A DNA stretch of 64,000 nucleotides from Reticulitermes speratus (Eukaryota > Arthropoda > Insecta > Blattodea > Rhinotermitidae): contig JAJKFL010000014.1 in NCBI GenBank assembly GCA_021186555.1, forward strand, positions 35,646,033 to 35,710,032, given 5' to 3'. The translations under genes and the position numbers were made by a program. This document shows, in pieces, positions 34,752 through 45,857 of the stretch. A model generated the notes under the pieces. That model was not told the origin of the DNA and did not search any database. It saw nothing but the letters and a program-made list of their open reading frames with translations. Within the stretch, counting starts at the first letter, position 1; each line of letters starts with the position of its first letter.

Positions 34752-35542
34752 TTAACTAACTTACTAACTTATTTACTAACTAACTTATTTACTACCTAAC
34801 TTAGTTAATAACTTACATACTAACTTATTTACTACCTAACTTACTTAATAACTTACATACTAACTTATTTACTAGGTTACTTATTAACTTACTTATTTAC
34901 TACCTAACTTACTTATTAACTTACTTAATAACTTACATACTAACTTATTTACTAAGTTACTTATTAATTTACTAACTTACTTATTAACTTACTATCTTAC
35001 TTACTTACTAACTTAGTTACTAACTTACTTACTTAGTTACTAACTTACTTACTAACTTATTTACTAACTAACTTACTTATAACTTACATACTAACTTACT
35101 TACTACCTAATTTAGTTAATAACTTACACACTAACTTATTTACTACCTAACTTACTTAATAACTTACATACTAACTTATTTACTAGGTTACTTATTAACT
35201 TACTAACTTACTTAATAACTTACATACCAACTTATTTACTAAGTTACTTATTAACTTATTTACTAGGTTACTTATTAACTTACTAACTTACTTAATAACT
35301 TACATACCAACTTATTTACTAAGTTACTTATTAACTTACTAACTTATTTACAAACTTACTTATTAACTTACTATCTTACTTACCTACTAACTTATTTACT
35401 AACTTACTTACTGACATACTTACTTACTAACGTATTTACTAACTTACTTTCTAACTTACTTACTTACTAAAAAGCACTGGTGTGGCCCTAAAGAGGACCG
35501 ATGTTTTCCTAAACTTACTTACTAACATACATACTAACGTCC
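34752..35542. repeat. ACTTACTA-type satellite array, copy 2
   Basis: About 790 bp, longer than copy 1 because a higher-order block (TTACTTAATAACTTACATAC type) is repeated more often. It retains one AAAGAGGACCG island near 35490. The array ends near the 3' end of the compact gene. Confidence 0.9.
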
Positions 35543-35565
35543 TAGAATAATTCACCATCGCTGTC

Positions 35566-38500
35566 CTAACAATAGTCGATGTCGACGTTCACTTCTGCAA
35601 CAGAAACAGAGTAATGTTGTGTTAGTTTTAAATGGGAATAATTTGGGAAACCTAAGCAGAGATGTAAGAAAATAGTGCATGGATATTAAACAAACAGTGT
35701 TTAACTGTGTGGACTGTGATGACCTGGCTCATTGGGTGACTTGTAATGTCCTGTTAACATATATTGACAGTAGTACTGTTGCTGTGTGATTCAACTAGGT
35801 GATTTAGTGGGGCACTAAGTACTGACTTGCTAACCTAAAATACTACTTACCTATCGGAGAGAAGCTCATCAGTACACTAGCAGCAACATAGATTCCAACT
35901 CCACCCTGCAATATAAGACAAATCACCTTTAATATTACACCCAAAACACACCACACTTTTGACATGGTTTCCTTAGACAGTAAGCAATACAATTATATGA
36001 CAAGGAGTTTCTGCAGAAATGAAATCCTACCTCGCTACTGCTCATATTTCTAGGTCTGCATTGTCTTAGATATTTACATTATCATTTTATTTTACTTCTG
36101 TGATCAAATTATTCAGTGCATTATGTGTCAGACATAACCTCAGTTTCACACAGTTACCATGTCAGTAACTTTGTCTGACAAACATCATGCATGTGTGCAA
36201 TTGTGCATAAACATACACGTTTACAAGACCTAAGATTACAGACAAGCAATAAACCCTACTCAAATATCAGTCTGTGCATTAACTTACCATGACGAGGAAG
36301 ACCGTCTGCCACGTTGATGATGCTGGCTTCTGTTCAGGTTCATAGCTGAAACAAAAAATAACAGAACAAAAATGTTAGTCTGTTATTCTGATTTACAGTA
36401 TTACAGTTATAAGGTTAAACTAACTCTCTGAAACACAGAACTTGTTGACAAGCCGACAGTCATTCACCTGTTCCACAATTTTCCCACATTTTATGGAACC
36501 CAAACACTCGTTATCCTGTTACATATTTTCATAACCTTAGTCTTTGCTTTGTTGATCCTAAGTTTGTATTTGCTTAAAACTTTTTCTAGTATCTGTAACA
36601 TATTATTCATATCTTTCTCTGAATCCGCAAGGATCGCAATGTCATCTGCAAATCGTATACTATGTATCTGCTTCCCATTTATGTGGATACCTTTTGTCTT
36701 CTGTTTCATCATAGTAATTGCTTCTTTATTTCCATTTATCTCAATTATCGTGTTTTGGGACCTATATAGGGCCAAAATCAGTCGTCTATCCTTCCAGTCT
36801 AAACCCACTTCCTTCATTGTACAGTCCTGCTAATGAACATAATCTTGATCAGTCTATAAAAACATTTTCTGTGATTTATGTACAGTCCTGCTAATGAACA
36901 TAAATCACAGAAAATGTTTTTATAGACTGATCAAGTGATTTAGAATTCCATTTCTACGGTTCGTTATTCCAGAACTGCCAGTTTCTGCAAACTGAGCCAA
37001 CTAAGGCCTGCAACTTGCCGATGTACAGTGGGCATTTCTCTGGTTACCTCAACACAGTGTGAACAACTGAGTGGAAACACAAATATCGTCTTGAAATAAC
37101 CGCACTTGATAACCTACATTGATTTTATATGTTGTAACTTACCTGTTCTCTGTTTGGACAACAGCGTCGCCACTGAGGTTCTCTTCAACCTCAGTGCTGG
37201 CATCACAACTCAGGTTAAAGTCCTGTGACTCAACCTGAGTGCTGGCATTGCAACTCAGGTTAAAGTCCTGTGACTCAACCTGAGTGCTGCTATCGCAACT
37301 CAGGTTAAAGTCCTGTGACTCAACCTGAGTGCTGGCATCGCAACTCGAGACCTCTGATCCAACCAGATTGCTGGAACTGCAACTCAGGGGATCTGTAGAC
37401 AATGATCCTTGGAAGACATCTGCAGCGTGCTGTAACATTGATCACATCGTGTGTAAGTTTGTGCCTTTATCAGTGGCAATGTTTGAATATTAATGTTATG
37501 TAATTATTCTAATTATTACTTTATATTTCTATTTCATTGCGTCCCTTTCCGTTCAATAACACGATGTTGTAGCTAAGTCCGGAATTGTTAGCTCTCCCTC
37601 TTAATAGTACATCCATTCTACCAGTTTAAAGCCGAAAAAATATCTCAGGCCCAGACGCAATTCGCTTAAAAGCACATATTTTCTCCGCATTGAAAACCGC
37701 TTGCTACCGTCTAACATTATTCTAATGTACACCAGAATTCCGTCTGGTCATTCGGCCCCTAAACAATACTTCAAACTTTTACCATGCTTAGAAATGTTTA
37801 AGCAGTCGCCTAATTAAGCCATCGTGAAATATAAATACTTTACTCCTCAAATATAATGAGTTTAATAATGTTACTTGTATATATCTGACCAATTAAAGGG
37901 GATAGTTCATTGATATTTGTGTAAAACTGAGGTCTGAATTTAGAGTTCGTACCAGCTGTAATTGTAATTGTAATTTTTATTTATCCTGTTGATCAAAATA
38001 CATTGATATAGGACATGTCAATATAAAAATACACATTATTAAAATAAAATAGTTCAATATAACACAAAATGTTTTCCTTAGGTTTTCCTAATATTACATT
38101 TTTTATCATTCCTGCCACAAAAAGCATTCTAATCATACGTTACAAGAACTCACATTAACTGAAACACTGTGAATGTTTTACAGTTTAAGTATTTATATTT
38201 ATTTATAAGTTCCAGAATTCAATAAGTGTATATAGAACACGTCACAAACTCAAGTATAAAAGCATAAATAAAGTTTTCAACTTGGTTTGATCACGATTGC
38301 GTTGAAGTACCTGATTTTGATTATCACTTAAGGGCTCAAATCTATTCTTGGTTAGCTGAATATATGATGTATGTTGCTTGAGATCGTTTAAGATTCTCTT
38401 CGATTGATTTGTTTTAGGTTTATTACGCCGTATTTCTTTCCATTCACTAACATTTGCATTTCTGTTGTGCTGTTTTAAGTCGGATTTGTTATCTACACAG

Positions 38501-38753
38501 TTTGATAGGTTAACTGCATTCACAGTCTCTAGGTTTGGTTTTAATTTCATCAAGTGCTAATATTCACCAAAACATCATCCGACGCCATCTTGTACAGCGG
38601 CTTGTCACGCAGCCAGTAACATATAAGAGACGTTCGACACAGCTGTGTTCATATGCAGTTTATCATATAGTCAATAATTTTATAGGTATCACATCTATAT
38701 TTGGTACTTACCTCTCTCCTCTTCCAAAATCTTAATTTCTTAAACAAGCCCAT
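35566..38753 (-). CDS. Compact membrane protein, copy 2, with earlier stop
   Basis: Exons 38753-38712, 37429-37143, 36345-36288, 35905-35851 and 35594-35566. The first three encode the same residues as copy 1: MGLFKKLRFWKRRE, the 15-residue repeats, and YEPEQKPASSTWQTVFLVM. The fourth exon differs at 8 of 55 bases and reads GGVGIYVAASVLMSFSPI instead of GGVVLGVAASVLMYFSPL. The fifth stops early at TAG (35566-35568) after EVNVDIDYC, about 15 residues shorter than copy 1. Exon 2 starts in phase 0, so the upstream coiled-coil exons of the 56-kb gene could also splice into this 3' part, making exon 38712-38753 an alternative first exon. That is an inference. Confidence 0.6.
36491..36842 (-). mobile_element. 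LINE reverse-transcriptase fragment (RTE-like), copy 2
   Basis: Same fragment as 17529-17880, but the extra T keeps a longer frame: MKEVGLDWKDRRLILALYR, IIEINGNKEAI, then RFADDIAIL. 5'-truncated and inactive. Confidence 0.8.
36844..36935. repeat. Perfect 38-bp foldback, copy 2
   Basis: Same structure as 17881-17972: arms 36844-36881 and 36898-36935, 16-base loop, no mismatch. Confidence 0.9.
37957..38602 (-). mobile_element. Internally deleted CR1-like LINE, copy 2
   Basis: Counterpart of 18996-19640 with the same ORF1 remnant and a 3' TTACAA tail. A small deletion at the tail border distinguishes the copies (ACCAGCTG versus ACCATGCTG). Confidence 0.65.
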
Positions 38754-40850
38754 GCTGTGTGCTTCTTTTCTTTTCACTAATTTCTCAAAACTTTCTCAGG
38801 CGCAAAAAAACGCGTCTGGTATGCCTGCAGTTCTAAAGCACACCACAAGGAGTATAGCAACGCTTCCCACCTTATAGCAGTGGGTTGAAGACTCGCGCAG
38901 ATGCGCGCGACTCTCGATGCGCGCGCATCTAGTGTTGCGTCATGATGTTCATGACGTAATAAGTAAAACTACATTATATTCTTTTCACACTGTTATCACC
39001 GTGCATTTCTATGAATCAAATTAATTAAATAGACCAACAAATGCACTATTTAACTACTTTAATGTGCGTACTTAGGCGAATCAAAATTCGTGGCATGAAT
39101 TCAGAAGAATCGGTAGATGTCACCTCAATACCATGTTGCAGATATACCAAATGCGGGAGATTCGCTTAATCTAGGGAATTTAAATCTTAGCTTAGTGAAC
39201 AAATGTATTTCCGATTTGGAACTTTGTCACTGGTCTACATTTGTGTGTGCGCCAAGTGTATCTTACATTCAGGGCCTTTACAGCGTAATGTTACTTATTT
39301 AGTAAGCTTTAAGCTGACGAAAAGAGATGTTCGTGTATCTCGTTAGCGACTTTCCTGACGACGTGTTGGCAACCCTTACGCAGCCAGCGTCACTCAGTTT
39401 TGAATGAGATTCCAATCAAGATATAAAACCGATGTGTGTTACAAGTTGTGACGGGGATGGTTATAACGAAATTACGTAAATCGATTGACAAATAAATATA
39501 AACATTGTGGGTTAATTGGAATTATGTTTATGTGACGTGTTGGTGGAACGAAAATTGTCTTTGAAACCAGGTGGTCTAACTGCGTGCGGCGCCATATATT
39601 TACGTGTTAATATTTGTATTGTATTAATATTATGTGTCACTGAAGGCTCCACGGGCCATTTAGGAAATGGTTAAAGGCGGAAACACACTACTGTCACCTC
39701 ACGTGAGCTCATTGTTGTCACGGCACCTGACGTCACGTCAATACCATGTTGCAGTGATACCAAATGCGGGAGATTGAGGATGAGAGTGGAGGAGGTAGGA
39801 GTGATATTAAGAATATGAATGTACAGCATATAGAGTTTGGAGCTCACAGGGAACAATGTGTGCTTCGATTAAGAAGACATATAAATAGGTGCTTTTAGGC
39901 TTGATCACGTAGGATGACAGAAGCGGATATATGCGTCATCACGAATGTCCGTCCGTGTGTACCCATGTATTCATCTCCCACTGGACGGATTTTCTTGAAA
40001 TTTGATATAAGGGACTTTTATAAAAAAAAATATATGTCGAGGAAGTCCAAATTTGGTTAAATTCCGAGTAAAACATTGGCCACCTTGCATGAAGACATAA
40101 ATACGTCTATGTTGTTCAAACCAATACAAAATAACTTGTACCACAACAGCAAACAATTTTTGCGTTTTCATGGCAACATTCAACAGTTTTATATTGTTTA
40201 TACCGACGTGTAGATCAACAATACAGACGGAACTCACTGGTTCGTTTCCATGGTGACAATATTTACGCGAACGAGAAACAATGTTCCTCTATACGCACAT
40301 GGCTTATCTGTTTAGCCTTCAGCACGTTAATATGCCTCATTTCCCGTCTATGCTAAATAGCAGATACCAGACCGCTGTTAACATGAACAAGAGAGGCAAT
40401 GTACGTATAACGTAAAATTGAGGCGCCTTTGTGTAACAATTGTTGCCGTGGAAAAGCAATAAGTAGTAGATATTCTGAGACTGTGTCTGTAGTCTTAGGC
40501 AAGATGGCGGAGTTTATGCAGACTGAGTGTATTGAGTCCGGACTTTTAGCATGTTTACATGTACCCTAATAATTTGTTCAAAGTTTTAATAACGTCCTAT
40601 TTCTACTTTTTGAACAAGGCTAGTTTGCAGTGACTGTTGACAATGGATATATACCGGAGAGGGAAAGATATAATAGGAATTAGGAGCACATTAAATTTGG
40701 AAAATGTTCCCTACCATTCAGTTCAGAATCATTTGCTATCTAAAGCATAAAGGGGAAAATATACAAAACCATAATCTGTATGACTGAGAAACTTGCTCTG
40801 TTACCTAAACAGTGCCAATAAAGACATTTGGGCCTAAGGTTAAGTAATAG
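38754..40850. other. Upstream region of the compact gene, copy 2
   Basis: Counterpart of 19792-21890: CpG-containing GCGCGC patch at about 38890-38930, short direct repeat at about 39125 and 39738, dispersed-repeat stretch near 39950. No coding exon recognised. Confidence 0.5.
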
Positions 40851-40851
40851 A

Positions 40852-41220
40852 AGGCATGATGAGATGCTTTGTGATTTGTATGCCTCACCAAATACAATTA
40901 AGGTTACGAATTCGCGAAGGATTAGATGGGAAAGGCATGTGGCACACCTGGCTGAGAAAAGAAATGCATAGGGTTTTGGTGGAGAATCTTCAAGGAAAAC
41001 CATTGCTTCAAAGACGTAGGTGTAACTGTGAGGAAAATATTGAAACTTGTCTTAAAAGAGACAGGATTGGGTGATGTGGACTGCTTCTTGTTTTGTATGG
41101 GTGTGAAACTTGGTCTGTCACATTAAGGAAAGGATATAGACTGAGAGTGCTGGGGAATATATCTGGGCCTTAGAGGTAGGATGTAACAGGATACCGGAAA
41201 AACTTTAATTGAGGGACTTC
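40852..41220 (+). mobile_element. Scrambled RTE-like LINE 3' fragments, copy 2
   Basis: Counterpart of 21893-22260 with the same rearranged order of C-terminal LINE blocks. Confidence 0.65.
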
Positions 41221-41541
41221 ATAAAATAAAATCCCTGTCAAATAACATTAGAATTATAAAATAAAGGAAGATTACATTGACAGGGCACATGGCAAGCATG
41301 GAAGAGAACAGGAAGATTAGCTAGGTCTTGCGAACACAGAAATAAATTTCGGGTTTCATAAAATGAGGGAAATTTTGTGTCCATGTGAGTAACTGTTAAC
41401 TTTCCAAGGACTCTGCTTATGTAGTTGGTTGACAAGCAATTACAATAACCACAACAGTAACGATTATAATGATATTGACAATCTGATTATCAATACCATA
41501 CTCATGACGCATGGAATATTAGGCAGGAGAGATTTGTAAAG

Positions 41542-41965
41542 GTTACATAAAATCTTGATCCGACAAATGTGCACTCTTTATTATCTGCTATTTAATAGAG
41601 CTTATATTAAAAATAGTCCAACATGTTTCAAACTATGTTACAGTTCATCTTCAGGGACTCAATTGTTTATTACACCAGCTATAGACGTATGGTACTCATT
41701 AAAATATATAAGTTAGTTAGATAAAATGTCGCTAACTGTGTTGAGTTTGTGGTCACTGTATCTGCTGCTTCGTGTTCACCATTTGTTTGTTAGTGTTAAT
41801 GGTGAACACGAAGCTGCATGTACAGTGACCACAAACTGAACACAGTTAGCGACATTTTATCTAACTAACTTATTTTATTATTATTATTATTATATTTATA
41901 TTTATAACATATTAAATAACAGATAATAAAGAGTGTACATTTGTCGGATCACGATTTTATGTAAT
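41542..41965. repeat. Large foldback with Penelope-like signature, copy 2
   Basis: Counterpart of 22583-23005; arms and loop are unchanged by eye. Confidence 0.75.
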
Positions 41966-42109
41966 CAAGAAAATGTACGGTACAAATAACATACAATTTG
42001 TAAAGGTCTTCCAAGTGGTCTCCTTAACTCAGGTCTCCCCACCAAAATCCTGTATGCACCTCTCCCATATGTGCTATATGCCCCACCCACTTCATTCTTC
42101 TTAATTTCA

Positions 42110-42660
42110 TCACCCAAATAATATTTGGTTATCTGGTCTTCCCCACTCCCCTGTTACCTCATCCCTCTTTGGCCCAAACAACCTCCTCAGCACCCTATTC
42201 TCATGCACCCTCAGCCTATGTTCCTCCCTCAGTGTGAAAGACCAAGTCTCACACCCATACAAAACAACAGGCAAAATTATAGTTCTGTACATTTTAATCT
42301 TTGTATTTTTGGATACCAAACTGGAAGACAGATGATCCTGCACTGAGTGATAACAAGCATTCCCCGACTTCGATCTGCTCTTAATTTTTTCCTGAATGGA
42401 ATTTCTATTTGTTTGGGGTTGCTCCCAAATATTTGAACTGTTCCACCCTTTCAAAGGATTTATTATCGAACTTTATATTGTGATTTTGTCCTGCATTCTG
42501 ATTGCAAGACATGACCATGTACTTAGTTTCCTCAGCATTTACTTCTAGACCAATCTCCTTACTAGCAACTACTATAGCTTCTGCGTCTCTCTTTACAGCA
42601 TGAACACTTCCACCGAATATATTAATAACACCAGCATAAACAGATGTATACCGTTCAATT
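42110..42660 (-). mobile_element. RTE-like LINE RT C-terminal fragment, copy 2
   Basis: Counterpart of 23151-23700 (LPVVLYGCETWS, ENRVLRRLFG, DEVTGEW). The same frameshift is present. Confidence 0.85.
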
Positions 42661-43307
42661 TTAAACCCTCCTGGTTTACATGAACCCTCCTAATGGCATA
42701 TTCCAAAGCAAAGTTGAAAATCAATGACGATAAAATTAAAGAGCCACAGAAACTTATTTTCAATTAACTGATATTTGCAAGATTTGATTTTCTCAGAGCG
42801 GTGTTACTGACATTTCAAGTCTTCTGGGGTGTTAAGACTTGTCGATACTTAAGTAGTTACCGATATCTGCAGGACTGTAGTGCCTTCATTTTCAGTGTCA
42901 AGCACACCAAGAAGCGAGGACTGCTTGACACTGAACATGAAGGCATTACAAACGCTCCAACCATCAGTGACTGTTTACAAATCGACATGATGTAACATCG
43001 CAGAACACTTTAGAATTTCTTCATGTATTATGTTATTAGAAGCATCAGATTCCAATAACCTTCACTTCCTGTCTGTCATTGCATTTCAGGCATCTTTATG
43101 TGTGTGTGTGTGTGTGTGTGTATACATACATACATGCATACATACAACCAAGCACATGCTTTACACCAGTTTGTTTTACCCTATTTTGCTATAAGTCCCT
43201 TGCCAATTTACACACCGTAATAAACACTTTCTCATTTTTGGATCATTACTCTGACTGGTACATTTGCATTTAATTAAGACCATTATTTTGTACGGTTACA
43301 TCATTTA

Positions 43308-45500
43308 CAGTGAAACCTCTATCCATCGTTCCCGTTACCGTCGTTGGCCCGCATGTATCGTCTGCCTTATTTGGTCCCGAAATTAGCCCCATATAAATAA
43401 CACTATTTTTTCCCGCCTCCATTGTTTCTCGAACTGTCGTTTTCCCGCACCAATAGTTGAAATATCACAGTCCTGACGCAACATTTTCCCGCACTGATAG
43501 TTTTTTTTTAAATTTGAAGCGATGATTTAGTGCGCTGTGGGTGCATTGCTTTCTTAGTGCCACCTGGATTGGCTCCATCAAAAAGTATGGAGTGCATTCT
43601 GTACTGTTTGCTCTCCATCCTTTTCTTTGGACTAGATGAAGACTTGGCAACTCTCTTGTGGAGCTTTACTTCATTGCAAGTGGTTCTGTGCGTTCTGGTG
43701 TGCTTCATAGTTTCATACGTTACCCTGATTTAATCATTTCCATCCTTTATTATCCTTTTCCTATAATATTTTATTTCTGTTATTAATTCATTCCTGTTTT
43801 TATTACTTCATTATATTTTATTCCTGCTATTTATTTTGAAATCCGTGGACCATGTCCCAACCTAAAAAGCAAGTGAGAACTCTGCACGAGCGATTGAAAA
43901 TAGTAGAAGAGGTGGAGAAGAATCCTGGAGAGAAACGTGTCGACATTGCCAAACGCCTTGAGTTGGCTCCAAGCACACTAAACTCCATATTCGCAAAGAA
44001 GGACGAAATCCGAGAGCAGGCAGAAAAATGTGGTAACGCCAGTAAGAAGAGGAAAATAGGTAGGGAGTCGACATTCGCCGAGTTGGAAAGAGTACTCTTC
44101 TCGTGGTACCAGCAGGCAAGGGCGTCGAATATCCCAATTGATGGAACCATTCTTCGTGGAAAGGCGAAGATGATTGCAGCGCAGCTGAATATAGAAAATT
44201 TCACTGCATCCAACGGCTGGATAGCGAGGTTTAAGGACCGGCATGGCCTAGTATATAAGAAGTTAGTCGGAGAAAGTGCAGCAGTGGACAGCGAAAGCAC
44301 GGAAGCGTGGCTAGAAAGACTGCCATCTTTGTTGGAGGGCTACGAACGTGATATTTACAACGCGGATGAGACGGGGCTCTTCTACAACGTGCTCCCTGAT
44401 AGAACCTTGGCTCTCAAAGGAGAGTCTTGTCATGGAGGGAAAAACTGTAGACAGACTTACTGTTTTACTTTGTGTTAACAGTGATGGAACTGACAAGTGC
44501 CGATTGTTTCGGAAAATCTCCGAAACCGCGATGTTTCAAGATGTAAAAAAATTACCCACCAAGTACCACGCGAACAATAAAGCGTGGATGACCACAGACA
44601 TTTTTTCTTCATTTCTGCGTTCATTAGACGCAAGTATGGGTGCACAAAACAGGAACATTCTGCTCTTTGTGAACAATTGTGCCGCACATCCAAAGGATAC
44701 ATCGTTTCTAAGAAATGTAAAAGTCATATGGTACCCAGCAAATTGTACAAGTGTGCTCCAGCCCCTTGATTTAGGGGTAATAAAATGTTATAAGCAGCTT
44801 TATAGAAAACGCCTCGTGCAAACAGCTGTTTGCTTAATGGATGCAGGCAAAGATACGAAAAAGAAGATAAACGTGTTGGAAGCTTTGCACTACACTGTGG
44901 CAGCCTTGCAACAAGTAACCCAGCAGACAATCGAAAATTGTTTTCGGAAAGCTGGTTACGTGCAGGGACAATCTTCAGGCGATAGTGACGTCGTATTGAC
45001 CAACGATGATGACAATTTCCGCCAAGACTGGGAAAAGTTCAGTGGCATGAACAAAGATAAATTCGAGGACTACGTCTCTGTGGACAGTCACGTGGCAACC
45101 TGTGGTGTAGAAACAGTGCAGGAGCTGTGCGTGAGCCTCGTGGCGTCCGGGAGTGTGGAGTGGGAAGAAGGAGAAGAAGAAGCTGGCGAACCCGAAGTTG
45201 TGCCAAGCTTTGCTGAGACGCATGAAGCGCTGATGAAAGTAAGATCTTTCTTTTATGCGCACAGCACGAGTGACAGTGATCGTGAAAGTGTTCTAGGCCT
45301 TGAAAAATCGTACTTTGAATTGAGGAGAGTAAAGTTTGCTCAAAACAAACGTCAATGAAAGATTTTCTCAGCAAGAAGTAATAATTATCATTAAATTGTT
45401 CTTATCTATAATTTTTAATGGTTTCCCGGTACTATCATCTCCCGTATGTATCGTTCAAATTTTCCGGTCCCCTGAAAAACGATGGATAGAGGTTTCACAG
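43308..45500 (+). mobile_element. Tigger transposon, copy 2, complete ends
   Basis: 2193 bp between TA dinucleotides (43306-43307 and 45501-45502). The left end is CAGTGAAACCTCTATCCATC and the right end is the reverse complement with one mismatch (GGATAGAGGTTTCACAG). The related unit at 46621-47171 shows the empty site (ATTATTTATATTTATG at about 46810), so the insertion came after the exon-unit duplication. Confidence 0.92.
43852..45358 (+). pseudogene. Tigger transposase, frameshifted (copy 2)
   Basis: Same protein and same two lesions as at 24895-26401: a frame shift near 44442 and Asn in place of the second catalytic Asp (VNNCAAHP). Not active. Confidence 0.9.
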
Positions 45501-45857
45501 TATATTTATGCCCCCTTTTTTTATTTACAGCCAATACTCAGGAACAAACAAAGGGCATAAAACAACAATTTGGTGTATATATAAAAGCAACACATTGCTT
45601 GTGGATAAATATGTATTACTATAAATGGGACAGAAATCACTTCTAAGACATCAAGTCATGGATGAGGCATTTACCTCATTAATTCCTTCAGCTTAAAAGA
45701 GCTTAAATTATTATTGTTGTTGCTGGTACACCTTTACAATTTGTCTCAGTAATACTCTGCTCGATGAAGTAATTTTCAGTCAAATGGTCCTGTGATGGGC
45801 CACAAGTAATAGGACCTGATAATACTGCACAGTCATACGTATCTAAGCTACACTCAC

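Larger units (their letters stand above)
34051..45480. repeat. Segmental duplication, copy 2 (probably the source locus)
   Basis: Direct copy of 15288-26523. On the right it runs without interruption into the complete Tigger end, then the exon at 45858-45974 and its sister units, so it sits in a coherent gene context that copy 1 lacks. Contents in order: satellite, compact gene, LINE RT fragment with foldback, deleted CR1 LINE, scrambled LINE tail, Penelope-like foldback, LINE RT tail, palindromic element, Tigger. Confidence 0.9.
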
